Positions 36,294 through 47,896 of a stretch of DNA of 64,000 bases are shown here, piece by piece. Each line of letters begins with the position of its first letter. The stretch's first letter is position 1. Source of the stretch: Eucalyptus grandis (Eukaryota; Streptophyta; Magnoliopsida; Myrtales; Myrtaceae). The position numbers were made by a program, and so were the translations under genes. Under the pieces are notes generated by a model. That model searched no databases, was not told the DNA's origin, and was given only the letters and a program-made list of their open reading frames with translations. The stretch lies in NCBI RefSeq assembly GCF_016545825.1, contig NC_052614.1, positions 4,564,630 to 4,628,629 on the forward strand. The letters are read 5' to 3'.

Positions 36294-38200
36294 TAGCCTT
36301 CGGAAATTAAAATACCAGTTGCTGGTGCTGTATTATGCGTGTCTTGCGCTAAATCGCCGGGACTCGAGGTCAATATGCAGAATAAAGCGAAGAACAGTGC
36401 TGCAGTTGCTGCTTTGTCTGTGAACTGAATTTTAATGAGTTGCTGCAGCTAATTGCGGAATGCCAAACAACTCTCTTCCATCGGGGCAAACATCCGTCAG
36501 AAAATAATCTGTAATTCTACTTTGGAGCTGTGCTGAGCCTAATTTTATTTGGGGTGCCTCAGCGGACGAGGGAATCGCTTAGTGGAGCCCTCAGAGTTAT
36601 TTATGAGTTAATTATTTCAACTTTTCCCCCCTAATTTTTCCTGCTTGTCCAAGTATTGATGGTGGGTCGATTCTTTTTTTTTTTTGTGACATGGATCCTC
36701 GCGAAGGTTGATGCTTGGAGCTGTGGGTTCTTTCCGGTATGCTCATTCCTTGCATTCCATATTGTACTTTTATTGGGATTTTTTTAAGCTTCGGAGCTTT
36801 CTTGGGGAGGCGCTTCATATCAATTTCTTGAAACGGAAATGTGAGGAATGTTATGCCGGAGATTTTGTATGTCGTACTTGTTTTGAGCAAAGAGAAATCA
36901 TAGTATGACTAACTACACCTTTACATTCTTGATAGTGTTCACTTGCCATCATGATTTGGTCTGAATATCAAAGTCCATAAACGCCAACGTGACTCTGGCG
37001 AAAAGAAATAGTTGTGACCTTTCAATTCAAATGCTACAAACTGAATGAAAAGCAATGTGATGTATTTAACTTTATGAGCAGCATGCCGGATCGAAGAACA
37101 AAATCTTGCTAGCTGTTTTTTCAATTCTTCGACATGTCGTTGGATCTACAGGGCAGACTTTCCGCTCTCTGGCTTTAGGCAGTTAGAACAATCTCTCTAG
37201 CTGTTAGAGCATTTGCCCAGATGATCCGGAATATAAGTGCTGAATAACCAAAGTTAAGACCAAACCACCCAATGCCACTGAAGAAGCTAGTTTTTGTATG
37301 AATCGAGCCAAGTGAAACCTCACAGAATGAACTGAACACACATTGAGATATAGGAGAAAATATTGGGTACACAGCGGCGTCGTGTCATTTTCACAGTAGT
37401 CCATTTACTGTGTGACATGTATCCATAAAAGGTGTACTTGTTAGATTTTTCTCTCCTTTGTTACCATTTCTTCTTTCACTGTTTTCTCTTCTTCTTCACT
37501 GGTTATTTTATTTTCCTACATTTTCCTTTGGCCTATGGCTGGTCGTAGGGTCGCCCTCGTCGAAATCGGTGAGAGGTCGGCTCTCGCTGCCAAGGCAAGG
37601 GTTGCTCTTGCTAAAATCGGTGAGAGGTCGGCTCTCACTGCCAAGGCAAGGATTGTTCTTGCCGGATCTAGCGAGGGTTGAGCCCTTGCCGGATCTGGAA
37701 GTTGTGGATGGAGCGAGTCGCCTTCCACTGCCACCTCACCACTGTCGAGCTCAACCAGTGAACTTGAGCTTCAGATTTTGGATCTAAGCTCGGCAGCGGG
37801 TTTGAGCTCGGGATGCAATCGATGGGATCTTGGGAGTGAGAGCATTTTGAAGAAAAATGTTGGGCTTTCTTCTTTTTCTCGTAGAGAGAGGAGAGAGTGT
37901 GCAGGGGTTTTTTTGATAGGTGGACCCAAATGTGACACATGTTGTCCGTTTGGTGGATTTGTGTAGAAATGACACGACACCAGAATTGGAAAAAAGAACG
38001 TGAGATATAGTTACAACCAATGTAACAACTACGAAGAAGTGTGCATGGTGGGAAAGGTGATCGCTTAAGGTGATAGCTTAAACTAAACCATAAGTCGAAG
38101 AAGAAAAGGATACTTTGAGCTAAACTAGTGGGCTAATGGTTAAAGATCATACTTCTGGAGTTCATCATTCATCCAGGAGTTCGCTGTCCATCCTCCGAAA
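36294..38200. other. Intergenic region downstream of the deubiquitinase gene
   Basis: No gene is supported. A TIR-like element occupies 37375-37983. The first 600 bp include the probable 3' UTR. A short frame near 36708-36908 shows no domain. Confidence 0.5.
37375..37983. mobile_element. Putative fold-back/TIR element with internal tandem repeat
   Basis: The left arm GCGTCGTGTCATTTTCACA and the reverse complement of the right arm, GTGTCGTGTCATTTCTACA, pair; further in, GTGTGACATGTATCC pairs with ATGTGTCACATTTGGGTCC. The core contains a 49-bp unit repeated twice (about 37558-37655), with TCGGTGAGAGGTCGGCTCTC in each, and GC-rich GCAAGGG phrases. No target duplication or transposase was seen. 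Confidence 0.5.
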
Positions 38201-38204
38201 GTTC

Positions 38205-38790
38205 AATTTTTTCCTTGAAATGTCATATCCCACATTATAGAACTGCTGAGCATTCATTCCAATCACAATAGTCACTGGGCTTTTTCGACATCGTCATGTA
38301 GAAATACATCGGTGATGTTTGAGAGAACAAGCTCTCTGCTTCTAACCCCAGCTCTGCACCATTGCTGAAAAATAACGACGGGAAGTCCCTCAATGTGCTT
38401 ATTAACATCACCTTCAAAGCACAGTGCATTGAGATCTTTGTAGGGTTTGAACCAACTTTTCAGTTTCGTCTTCTCTCTTACTGCATTGGCAAGCTCCTCA
38501 TACACTTGCTAGATTAAAACACCACTCTCGCTTCCCGAGTCAATCATGATGCAACCTTTCTTGAAGCTATTCGCTTGAATGCAGCTCTAGGAATATTAAG
38601 CATAAATCCTAGACTTATCCCTTCCAAAGTGACTAGGTAAAATCCTTTGTATACATCTAGGAGCATCGAGTCACCTTCAAGAATGGCCCCTTCCCCTAAA
38701 ATTAGCCGGTTGTATCCATAAGAAGGATCTTTAACTTTTCCAACACAATAGGAGAATTTAGCTCCTTGTTGTGTAGCTAGAAACAATTAT
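38205..38790 (-). pseudogene. Aspartic protease pseudogene (A1 family, nepenthesin/CDR1-like), fragment
   Basis: Minus-strand frames give pieces of a plant aspartic protease in the right order: AKFSYCVGKVKDPSYGYNRL, LILGEGA, FYLVTLEGISLG, then IMIDSGSESG (the second catalytic DSG site), YEELANAV, NALCFEGDVN, PVVIFQ and LFSQTSP. The reading frame changes near 38545-38580, just before IMIDSG, and a stop follows near 38510. The first catalytic site and N-terminus are missing. Active family members are secreted or apoplastic proteases, some in defence. This copy cannot be translated whole. Confidence 0.7.
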
Positions 38791-39699
38791 AATTAAAGAG
38801 ACTACTTGGGTTTCACAAAGGAATGAATACTCAGGGTTGCATTTCTATTGAGAAATGCTAGGGAGGGCAGAGATTAGCAGAGCATGCCACAATGAGCTAA
38901 CCTCTTTAGGATTTGAACGTTGTCATTGGAGGAATTGAGAGTTTCTAGGAATGACTTAAACTCATAGAGAATGAAGCTTTGTAATTGCAGCGATCAATGC
39001 ATCTTTTTTTCAAAATCGGTGAAAAAGAAAGAGCTTACTACCTATTAAAAAAAAAAAAAAAAACTATCCATCTATCCAAGTGATTGTGTACAAATCTAAG
39101 ATGTTCTATTATTTCTATTGTGATAGCATAGCCAAATAGTAAGCTGTGTGAAATTTGGGAGGGAGGCCAAATAGTAAGCTATGTGAAATTTGGGGGAGAG
39201 AGAGGGAGGGAGGGAGGGAGGGAGGGAAGGAGGAAGGGATCCTTTGATGATGCCTACTATTCTCGATAACCTTGGCTTTCCTACATGTTTAATCAACATA
39301 ATACTTGACTTGGAGGAATTTAATCAACATATGATTCAAAAAGATCATAATAATTTATTAAGAAGCTAGAAGTCAAGATGATCAATCTATAATACCTCAA
39401 AAGTAGTTAGAATAGAAAACCTTACCAATGATGAACTTCTCCATTTATATTTATCAGTTCTAATAGTGAATTTGCAGAACAGACTATAGTTAATTAAGCT
39501 CAAAGTGACGAAGACATGGAAAGGAGAATCACTTGAGTTCGAAGGAAATCAGGTGCTGGGAATGAAAGGGCAAATCAGGTATGGACACAAGTAATAGTTA
39601 AGTTACCAGAAGACATTGTCTAGATGTAAGCTCTGTAAGTAGAATTCATGCCCCGCACCACGTGGGTTTGGTACTATTCTGATTTAGGTAACCAATGTG

Positions 39700-41110
39700 A
39701 GTGTGCATCTTTGAGCTATGTGCATTGCAAAAATTATCTCTGTCTTCAAATTTTTAGTTAAAAAACAGAAGCCGTTTGGATTCATAGGAAAATTGTCTTA
39801 AGGTGAGCTTGGAGTGAAATTCGTTTCGAAAGTAGATATCATTTATCATCCATTGTCGCTAGGCACGGAAGTATAGCAATGGTAACACGAAAAATTATAA
39901 TGAGCAACTTGAGACATATTGATTTGAAAGAGCAATATAAATATTAATAGACAAATAAAATATATGTCACCCAACTATCAAACATATTCTTTATGATTGG
40001 TAGAAGCTTACAAATACTATTATGATTGTTTTTCTCACATGACATGCAAAAACACTTGGAGCGAAGTGGACTCTTTTTGTTTCTTTCCCGTGCTGATGAG
40101 TCAACTCTTCCTTTTTCTCCTCAATTTGGAGCTCGCAAACTTTGAAAGAGCCCGAACTTTCATGCATGACTTCAATAGCTCCTCATCCTCATGTTCTTGT
40201 GAAAGCATCTATCTATCATACACCTCCCACATAGCTCCCTCCCATTATTACCCTTTGCTATTTCCTTCACATCAGCCTCAACTAGTAGACGTTGATTTAT
40301 GATAATTGTTTTCGTCGAAGACAAGAATTATGGTATCTCGTGTTGCTAGCCTCCTTTCAAAAATTACAAATTGGCACAAGAAAATTTATAAATGAGTGGA
40401 ACATGAAGTCCCATATTTAAAACTGTTTTTCATCAAAGCATCGCAAAGACCAATATTACTTGGAACGGTCGGGCCAAAAGTTAAGGCAGAGAAGCAAGAA
40501 CAATTCTTCCCCTCACTGATGGACGAGCCAACTCTCTTTTTCTTTCTATTAACGAAGCTTTGCATGCTGGAGCTTTCTAATGCCCTATTTATAGGCACCA
40601 ATCTACTGCTTTAGGAACGTTAGCTTTTGGAACAAATTTTTTGAAATGTGTAGCCAAAATTCCTGAACGAAAGATTCACACGTTTAGCCACGAATAATGA
40701 AGTCCACAAATTTTGAAAGGCAAAATCCTAAACTTCGTGAACCTCAGCTTCACGTACGACTTCAAGAGCTCCTCATCTTTTATTTTCTTGTGAAAGCATT
40801 TACTGTATGTCTTACCAAATAGTTCCCTACCATTAGGCATACTATTCGCTACACGGTAGCCCACAGATCCAATGATGCCCCGCCACATGGTTCAATTAGA
40901 GGACAAAAACTTATCGCAGTTTCTAAGAACGTACCGATTGGGTAAGCTTCCTCCTTTTCCTTTGGACCGGCACCCAGGGCTTTTTCACGTTGACCCTAAA
41001 ACGTAGAGGTCCCTGATGGCCGTGAAGACCCGGAAAGGAAGAGCAATTGGGACGGAAGAAAAATAATTGATGAATGCTTTTCTATAGTATGATGGTGATT
41101 GTCCTCTCCA
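39700..41110. repeat. Duplicated segment, copy 1 (partner 43670-46450)
   Basis: Shared landmarks in order are GCATTGCAAAAA, GATATCATTT-TCAT, ACGGAAGTAT, AATTATAATGAGCAACT, TTTTTCTCACATGACA-GCAAAAACACTT, GAAAGCATCTATCTATCA, TTTTCGTCGAAGACAAGAAT, then AATAGTTCCCTACCATTAG, GATCCAATGATGCCCC and TTTGGACCGG. The minus strand at 40888-40676 is open for 70 codons with a Lys-rich end, but is not recognised. Confidence 0.6.
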
Positions 41111-43559
41111 TCTTTATCTCCTGTTCGATTGGAAAGTTTGGTATAATTGACTAAATTTAGGTTGCATTAGATGGGACTTTTGATTTTTTTTAAAAAAAAA
41201 TAAAAAACTTTAAAGTAAAGGGATCTTTCAAAATACAAATTGCATTTGATAAATTGTAATATAAAAAGTCCATTATGAAATGCTTTTGAGCAAAATATTT
41301 TTTGGACAAATTATATTTACAAAAAATCTTTATTATTTTTTTTAAAAAAGATTGTTGGTGAAGGGTAGTAGCCGTCGGCGATCCAAATCTATCGCCAGTA
41401 GTTGTCGTCTAGGGTTGTTGGGCCTCAGGCAGCCCACGAAGACCACTGGCAAGGGCTACTTGGGGTTGAGTGACCCCCGTGACCTAGGCAAGACCCTTGC
41501 TTGAGGTCGCGAGTCTCGTTGAGGGCTGCCTATGGTCGGGCAACCCTTGATGAGGGTCACACGAGCTTGCGCAACCCCTAATGCAAGTGGCCCTCGCCAA
41601 GGCCATGCAACCTCGGCAAGGGTCTCTCCTAAGTCACACGACCCTCGCCAAGGGTCGCCTATGGTTGGGTGACCCCAGCGAGGGTTGTGCAACCTCGAGG
41701 GTGATCCTCGCGGGGGGTTGCGTGGCCTAGATAGCACGGGGGTCACACGATGTGACCCCTCGGCGATAGTCTGCACTGACCTCTCTCTAGCTAGTTGCTA
41801 ACCCTCCTGCAACCCTATGCAACCTTGCCCCCTGCCCCTCAATGGATGCATAGTCATATATCAAAAGGGCAAAATCGGATAATTTTGGAAGAAATTTTTT
41901 TACTAGCCTACTCGAATTTGCATGCCGAGAAAGCCAAAAGCCCAAAGCACCCCAAGATCAATCTTGGGCTTTTAGCCTTCAGAAGGCCAACTTTGCACTA
42001 ATGGAGTTTGTAAAATTTTTCCCAAATACCCAAATATTGGCCAAAGGGGTTTTGGGTGTCCAAAGTCCATTCCCAGTGCAAATCCCAAACATAGCCTTAA
42101 CCTGCTGTGTACAAGCATTTAGGAAACACTTGAATTCATTTGGGATTTGAAATATAGGAAAATTTTATGTATTGCTAAAAAGAGAGAAATTGAGTAAATT
42201 TTACGCATTTCTGAAAGGAAAATTTTGCTACTCGAAGTTGTGTGTGGGTGTGTGGTTTCTTTCTTCGTTTTTTTTTTTTTTTTTTTTTTGGTTATTCAAA
42301 ATTGCATATAACATAGACATTAGTGCTTGATTGATGAAATTTGGGATTTTGATGGTGCTAGCAAAGTGTTAGTAGAGTCATAGATAAGTGCTATCATGAC
42401 CAAATCTGAGTTATAATTTTCTCGAAGCATTTCTTTTGAAGAATGATTCGCTTCCTCTACTTAAAATATATTTGATTATGATTATTCCCTTATGCAAATT
42501 CTTTCCATTTCATATTATCCACGAGGATGCTCAACTGGAAGAACAATTGCTTCAACCAACCCATATGTTCTCTTCAGCAAATTCCTTAAGTTAAGCTATT
42601 TTAGTCCCTTATCAATTCTTTTCATGGTAAATCATTAGTATTTTTTTGATCAACTGCTATATTTCTTCACAAGATTCCTCGGCCATCTTGGATTCCTTAA
42701 ACAGATTTACATGTCAAATGTGAGCAAGTGTGATCAAATTCATTCTGTCTGGAAAAATCATGTTCTGATTTTATGTTATGTTCATTCAAGCATCATAAAA
42801 AGCAATTGAGGCCCAAAATGTATGTGAAGTTCAAGTTGAGGCACTGGACCAAGGTAGTGCACACAAACCCCCAAACAATCACCATGTAGATAGGTTTCTT
42901 AGGTTTCTTAAAGGTTCACATTCCTTGACCCCAACCGGAAGAAAGATCTCGAGCTGGTCCACAAAACGCATATGATGATCAAACAATGGTGTAGACAAAG
43001 CAAAGTGGGTCCCCCTTGTCATTATCCCCATTAATTCTTTGCTTACATTGCTTTTCCAACGCGTGTTTGTACTCCATCCATGCCAGCCACAGACTGAGCT
43101 TCCATGGACAATGCGCGTCGGCCCATCCGTACGAATGCATTCCACATTTTCGCAATGACTCCAAGGAGCAAATCTCACGAAAGCTTCCAATAATTTCAAC
43201 AGTAGTGCCATATTGCTACTATTGCATCACGCGTCACTTTCGAAAACAATCTCGGTAGGATATAACAATTTTATCAACTTAATCATATAAACGTTTATGG
43301 GAAATATCAATGTAACCTTTGTGGCCAATTTCTATTGAGAATTATTGATGCGGCGACTTAATTATCTTGGATTGTCCAGTGGTTTCCATAAAAAATTGGT
43401 CATAAAAACTATATTAAAATATTGCATAAAGGTTTTGAATTAAATTGGCTAAATTATAAATTTTAAAACTAAATTGACATTCACATTATAAATTTAGGAC
43501 TAAGTGGACGATTTTCCTGATACAATAATTGGTTTAAAATACGAAAAACATTCATGAGT

Positions 43560-43640
43560 ATGACGTTCGTGGCATTTGGTATGATGCATGTGATCCTGCC
43601 TATGACGTCCATGGCATTTGGTATGATGCATGTGATCCTG
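43560..43640. repeat. Tandem repeat, 41-bp unit, two copies
   Basis: TGGCATTTGGTATGATGCAT followed by GTGATCCTGCCTA occurs twice back to back, with one or two differences (ACGTTCG against ACGTCCA at the unit start). Confidence 0.85.
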
Positions 43641-43669
43641 CCTACCCATACTTGTCTTGTTCCCACTTG

Positions 43670-44916
43670 CCTATCTTTGAGCTATGAGCATTGCAAAAAA
43701 TTATGGCATGTCTTCAAACTTTTAATTAAAAAAATAGAGGTCATTAATGGTTGAAAAATCATTTGGAGGTAACTTTGGAAGAATTCGTTCTAGAAACTAG
43801 ATATCATTTGTCATTCACTGTTGTCGGTACGGAAGTATGGTAGTGGCAATATAAGAAAATTATAATGAGCAACTCGGATTGGGACATACTTAACTGAAAA
43901 TACATTATGAATACTACACAAAAATAAAAAGAATAATTTGTCACACAATTGTCACACAAATAATTTATGATTAATGAGAACTTACACTTACTATTACAAT
44001 TGTTTTTCTCACATGACACGCAAAAACACTTAGAGCGAACTCTTATATTTCTTTCCCACATGGATGAACCAACTCTTTCTTTTTCTCCTCAGTTTGGAGC
44101 TTGCAAACTTTGAAAGAACTTGGGCTTTCACGGATGACTGCAATAGCTCCTCATCTTCATATTCTTGCGAAAGCATCTATCTATCAGACGTCTCCCAAAT
44201 AGATCCCCGCTATTAACCCATACTATTTCCTACACAATAGCCTCAATAAGTAGACGCTGATTTCTGATAGTAGTTTTCGTCGAAGACAAGAATCACAGCA
44301 TCCCTTGTCAATATCTGCGTGTGTTGCACAGAACTTGAATAAGAGCGAATAGATGGAACGTACTAACTAGGGGAGTTACTGATTAATGGGGGCTATTTAA
44401 GCCTCTTTTCCTTCTTTTTTTGTTCTTTTGAACGGCTGAAGGCAACCTGCGTGTTTCACAGTGACGCCAAAAAGAAAAGATCCGTGGCCTTTCAAACTCG
44501 GAAAGAAGAGGATGTATGAGAAAAGCGACAAAGGTCCTTGATTCATAAGATAGAAAGTCCGAATTTTCCATCTGCGAAATACAATGATAGAAAAGGCCAT
44601 CGATCGGTGCAATATAGGATGTAATTACATGTCGCGATGTATTGCTTGGTAACCGTGAATGAAGGGATTCTAGTCCTTCTTCATTCAAATCTAATAGAGA
44701 TAGGATATCACTTTTGACTTGTAATTAGAGGCCGGCCCCACCACACATCTCCTTCCCAATGTAAAGTTAAGGACGTCCTTCCCATTCACTCCTCAACTTT
44801 GTATCCTTCCCTTTTTTCTATTTTATTCTCTCTCTCTCTCTCTTGCAATTTTCTTCTTGCCGAAGTTCTTTTGCACCCAAACACAACCTTTTTATTTCTT
44901 CAAGAAAATATACAAT

Positions 44917-44960
<44 letters not shown>

Positions 44961-46450
44961 GAATAGGAGGTTCTTTTGGTAGGAAAGAAAAGGATATTTA
45001 AGAAAAATAATTCAAAGGAAAGGGAAGGAGAAAAGGGGGCGTTGCGCTTCATGTGGCAATCGTCGAGGCCTTTGTAGTGTCTCGATCCTAAATAGAAGCT
45101 TGTACTACTTGTCATATCTCAGCGATTGAGGCGTCATATTATTTCTAATAATAATTTTTTCTCATGGTAGAGGTGGTAGTTAATCTACTGCTTGGAGGCT
45201 GTCACTACTCCACTTACACCTCCATCAGGGAAAGTGTAGACAAAGGGCGCGTTTGGTAGCGATTTTGTTTAGGAACAAATTTTGATAAGAAATGATTATT
45301 TTTTTATTCCCGTTAGAACTAGTTTGAGTAAAAGAACGCGTTTAGTAGCTGTACAAAATTTCTGATTTTGGAATAAAATTGCACTTGGTACCGTGTTCAT
45401 TGATTCTATTCCAAATCAATTTTTTTTTAATTTTTAAATAATTTTATAATTTTTTTTTTTTTTTTTTTTTTTTTTCTTTCTTTCTTATTCTTCTTCTTCT
45501 TCAAAGTGGTCGTCGAGGCGGTGGCCAGAGCCAAACGAGGGCCGATGACCTCACCGGAGGCGTTGCGGCCCTCGGAGGCCAGACCCTCGTCGGCGGTGAG
45601 GTGAACTTGCCAGTGTGGTGAGCCTCACCGGTGGCGGCGGGCCTCGTTGGGGCTAGGCGAGGCTGCCGGCCACCGCGAGTTTGTCGGACCTCGCCCTAGC
45701 TCCGGCGAGCCTCCGTGAGCTCGTCGAATCGGTTTCTAGCGGCCAGACGACGGAAGGTGGCGATCGTGAGATGGTGGTCGATGTAGAAGAAGAAAAGAGA
45801 AGAAGAAGAGTTTTGATTCTCAATTCTGATTTTGGAACAAGAATCACATTTTTTTTTTTTTTTTAATTCTTGATTCTACTTTCAATCTATTCCCGGGAAC
45901 AAAAATTTTACCAAACGCGATTCTAGGCCTAAATTGATTATGGGAACAAAAAATCATAATTTGACCCTGTTTGGATGGTTACCAAACAGGGCCAAAACTT
46001 CCTAAACAAAAAATTCATTGAAGCCCACAATTTTGAAAGACAAAATCCTTAACTTTGGGAGCCTTAGCTTTAGCTTCATGTGCAACTTCAAGAGCTATAT
46101 TCTCCCAAATAGTTCCCTACCATTAGACTTACGACATACATTGATTTTTCGATCCAATGATGCCCCTGTTGCATGGAATTTCAATCGAGAGGAAATAAGG
46201 CTCCGCGGACGAAACTTCGCATAGACGTTCCTCGGAATGTACTAATTGCGTCGGTTTTTTAAAGTTCTTTGCTTTTTCTTTTGGACCGGTAACCAGTGTG
46301 TTTCACATGGACAATGAAAAGGAAGAGGGTCGTGATGACCTTCGAGACTTAGAAAGACAAGTGGTGGGGCTGGTTGAGAAATATAATTGGTGAATACTTT
46401 CTAGTAATGTGAGGGTAGTTGTCGTCTCAAAACCAATAGTGCTAATGTCA
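43670..46450. repeat. Duplicated segment, copy 2, split by later insertions
   Basis: The copy of 39700-41110 is interrupted between about 44370 and 46010. The added DNA includes a CT microsatellite and a TIR element (45245-45993). The right part resumes at about 46015 with AAGCCCACAATTTTGAAAGAC. Confidence 0.6.
45245..45993. mobile_element. Non-autonomous TIR transposon (MITE-like)
   Basis: Ends are GGGCGCGTTTGGTAGC and, as reverse complement of the right end, GGCCCTGTTTGGTAACC. Short flanking AAA occurs on both sides. The interior is AT-rich outside with a GC-rich core (45500-45760) and no transposase. The terminal GTTTGG motif is common in plant Harbinger- and hAT-type MITEs; I cannot assign the superfamily. 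Confidence 0.6.
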
Positions 46451-46574
46451 TTTGGGCCAAAAATCAAAGAAACGTAAGTAAGAACATGAGTTTCTGATAG
46501 TTATGTTTATTTTCCTTTGTCATTTGCCGAACTTCATAAGTTAATTAAAAGTAAATTTTGTTGATGTGCTTGCA

Positions 46575-46634
<60 letters not shown>

Positions 46635-46894
46635 ACATGGACAATGAAAAGGAAGAGGGTCGTGATGACCTTTGAGACTCTGAAAGAAGAGTGGTGGGGC
46701 TGGTTGAGAAATATAATTGGTGAATACTTTCTAGTAATGTGAGGGTAGCTATTGTCTCAAAACTGATAGTGCTAATGTCAGTTGGGCCAAAAATCAAAGA
46801 AAAATAAGTAAGAACATGAGTGTCTAATAGTTATGTTTATTATCCTTTGTCATTTGTTGAACTTCATAAGTTAATTAAAAGTAAATTTTGTTGA

Positions 46895-46987
<93 letters not shown>

Positions 46988-47037
46988 ATATTTGTTGAAC
47001 TTCATAAGTTAATTAAAAGTAAATTTTGTTGATGTGC

Positions 47038-47107
<70 letters not shown>
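46307..47107. repeat. Microsatellite-linked tandem duplication with three long GA tracts
   Basis: A block of about 270 bp (from TTCACATGGACAATGAAAAG to AATTTTGTTGATGTG) occurs at 46307-46575 and 46633-46896. Its last 45 bp (from TTGTTGAACTTCATAAG) occur again at about 46990-47040. Each copy is followed by a GA run: about 46577-46631, 46897-46986 and 47041-47107. The order suggests slippage or unequal exchange through the GA tracts. Confidence 0.8.
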
Positions 47108-47108
<1 letters not shown>

Positions 47109-47835
47109 ATAATTTCTTAGAGATATGAATTAAGCTTACAAAATGAAATATATTTCATACATAAATCTAAAATAGATACATAAAAAGTGATTCTCTAGGA
47201 TACTTACTTTTAATGGGCAATTAACAGGCGACGCTTTCCATGAGGGATGTCTATCTTAACTTATTTTGAATGATTTTCCTTTTATTTTTCCAATTTAATC
47301 AAACTAAATATTTTAGGCTTTAATTCAAGGGGCGTATAATTACTTCAATATTGCCAAAATCTCTTATTCTAATGAAGATAAAGTATATTTCTTGAATAAT
47401 TAATTCTTGTGATCACGGTAATATAATTATAGTGGCAATAGCTAATATGTTCTTTTCTTTCATTTTCTTTTTTCTTTTCTCTCATAATGGGGGTGGTTGC
47501 TAAGGCCAGCAGGGAGCAAACGTCAAGGGCGAGGAGCGAGGAGTGAGGACCACAAGAATTGCTTTTAGTCAATTGACAATTAAATTTTTTAGTCAAAATT
47601 CGAACGCGCCTCTGGATCTCAATATGAACACATGAAGTATATGAAACGACAAACCTTCTTCGGCTTCCTGCCTCGCCTCCTGCTTTCTCTTTTTACTCTT
47701 TCACCAGCTCGAGTACGCTTCCCAGCTGAAACCCCTGCAGCCGAACGGAGGCATCTTCCTGGTTGACAAGCAAACCACTGTACTCACCCCCTTCTTCCAT
47801 CACCTCAAAAACTATCCACAACAGTCGAGTCTCAC

Positions 47836-47837
<2 letters not shown>

Positions 47838-47891
<54 letters not shown>
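47838..47891. repeat. GA microsatellite in the leader of the TNL gene
   Basis: About 27 GA units end five bases before the start codon at 47897, so the tract is probably in the 5' UTR. GA/CT tracts in plant leaders can affect expression. Length is expected to vary between individuals. Confidence 0.8.
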
Positions 47892-47893
<2 letters not shown>

Positions 47894-47896
47894 GCA

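Larger units (their letters stand above)
38791..47896. other. Long repeat-rich intergenic region
   Basis: No intact gene is supported. Contents are a GGGA-rich tract (about 39180-39237) preceded by a small duplication (AGTAAGCT-TGTGAAATTTGGG twice), a duplicated 1.4-kb segment (39700-41110 with 43670-46450), a GC-rich patch (41350-41830), a T run of 23 (about 42270-42290), a 41-bp unit repeated twice (43560-43640), a CT microsatellite (about 44919-44957), a TIR element (45245-45993), and GA tracts with a larger tandem duplication (46307-47107). Confidence 0.55.

Noticed and set aside
38100..38190. A tRNA-like stretch with GGTTAAAG and AGTTCG phrases.
   Set aside because: I could not form an acceptor stem or a proper T-loop (GGTTCGAATCC), so no tRNA is called.
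39180..39237. Tandem GGGA units that could be taken for a designed or CRISPR-like array.
   Set aside because: It is a simple microsatellite without spacers; no CRISPR-type repeat-spacer pattern exists in the window.
42879..43211. A 110-codon minus-strand ORF with an overlapping alternative frame.
   Set aside because: Neither frame shows a recognisable domain or splice-linked neighbours. Kept only as a low-priority unknown.
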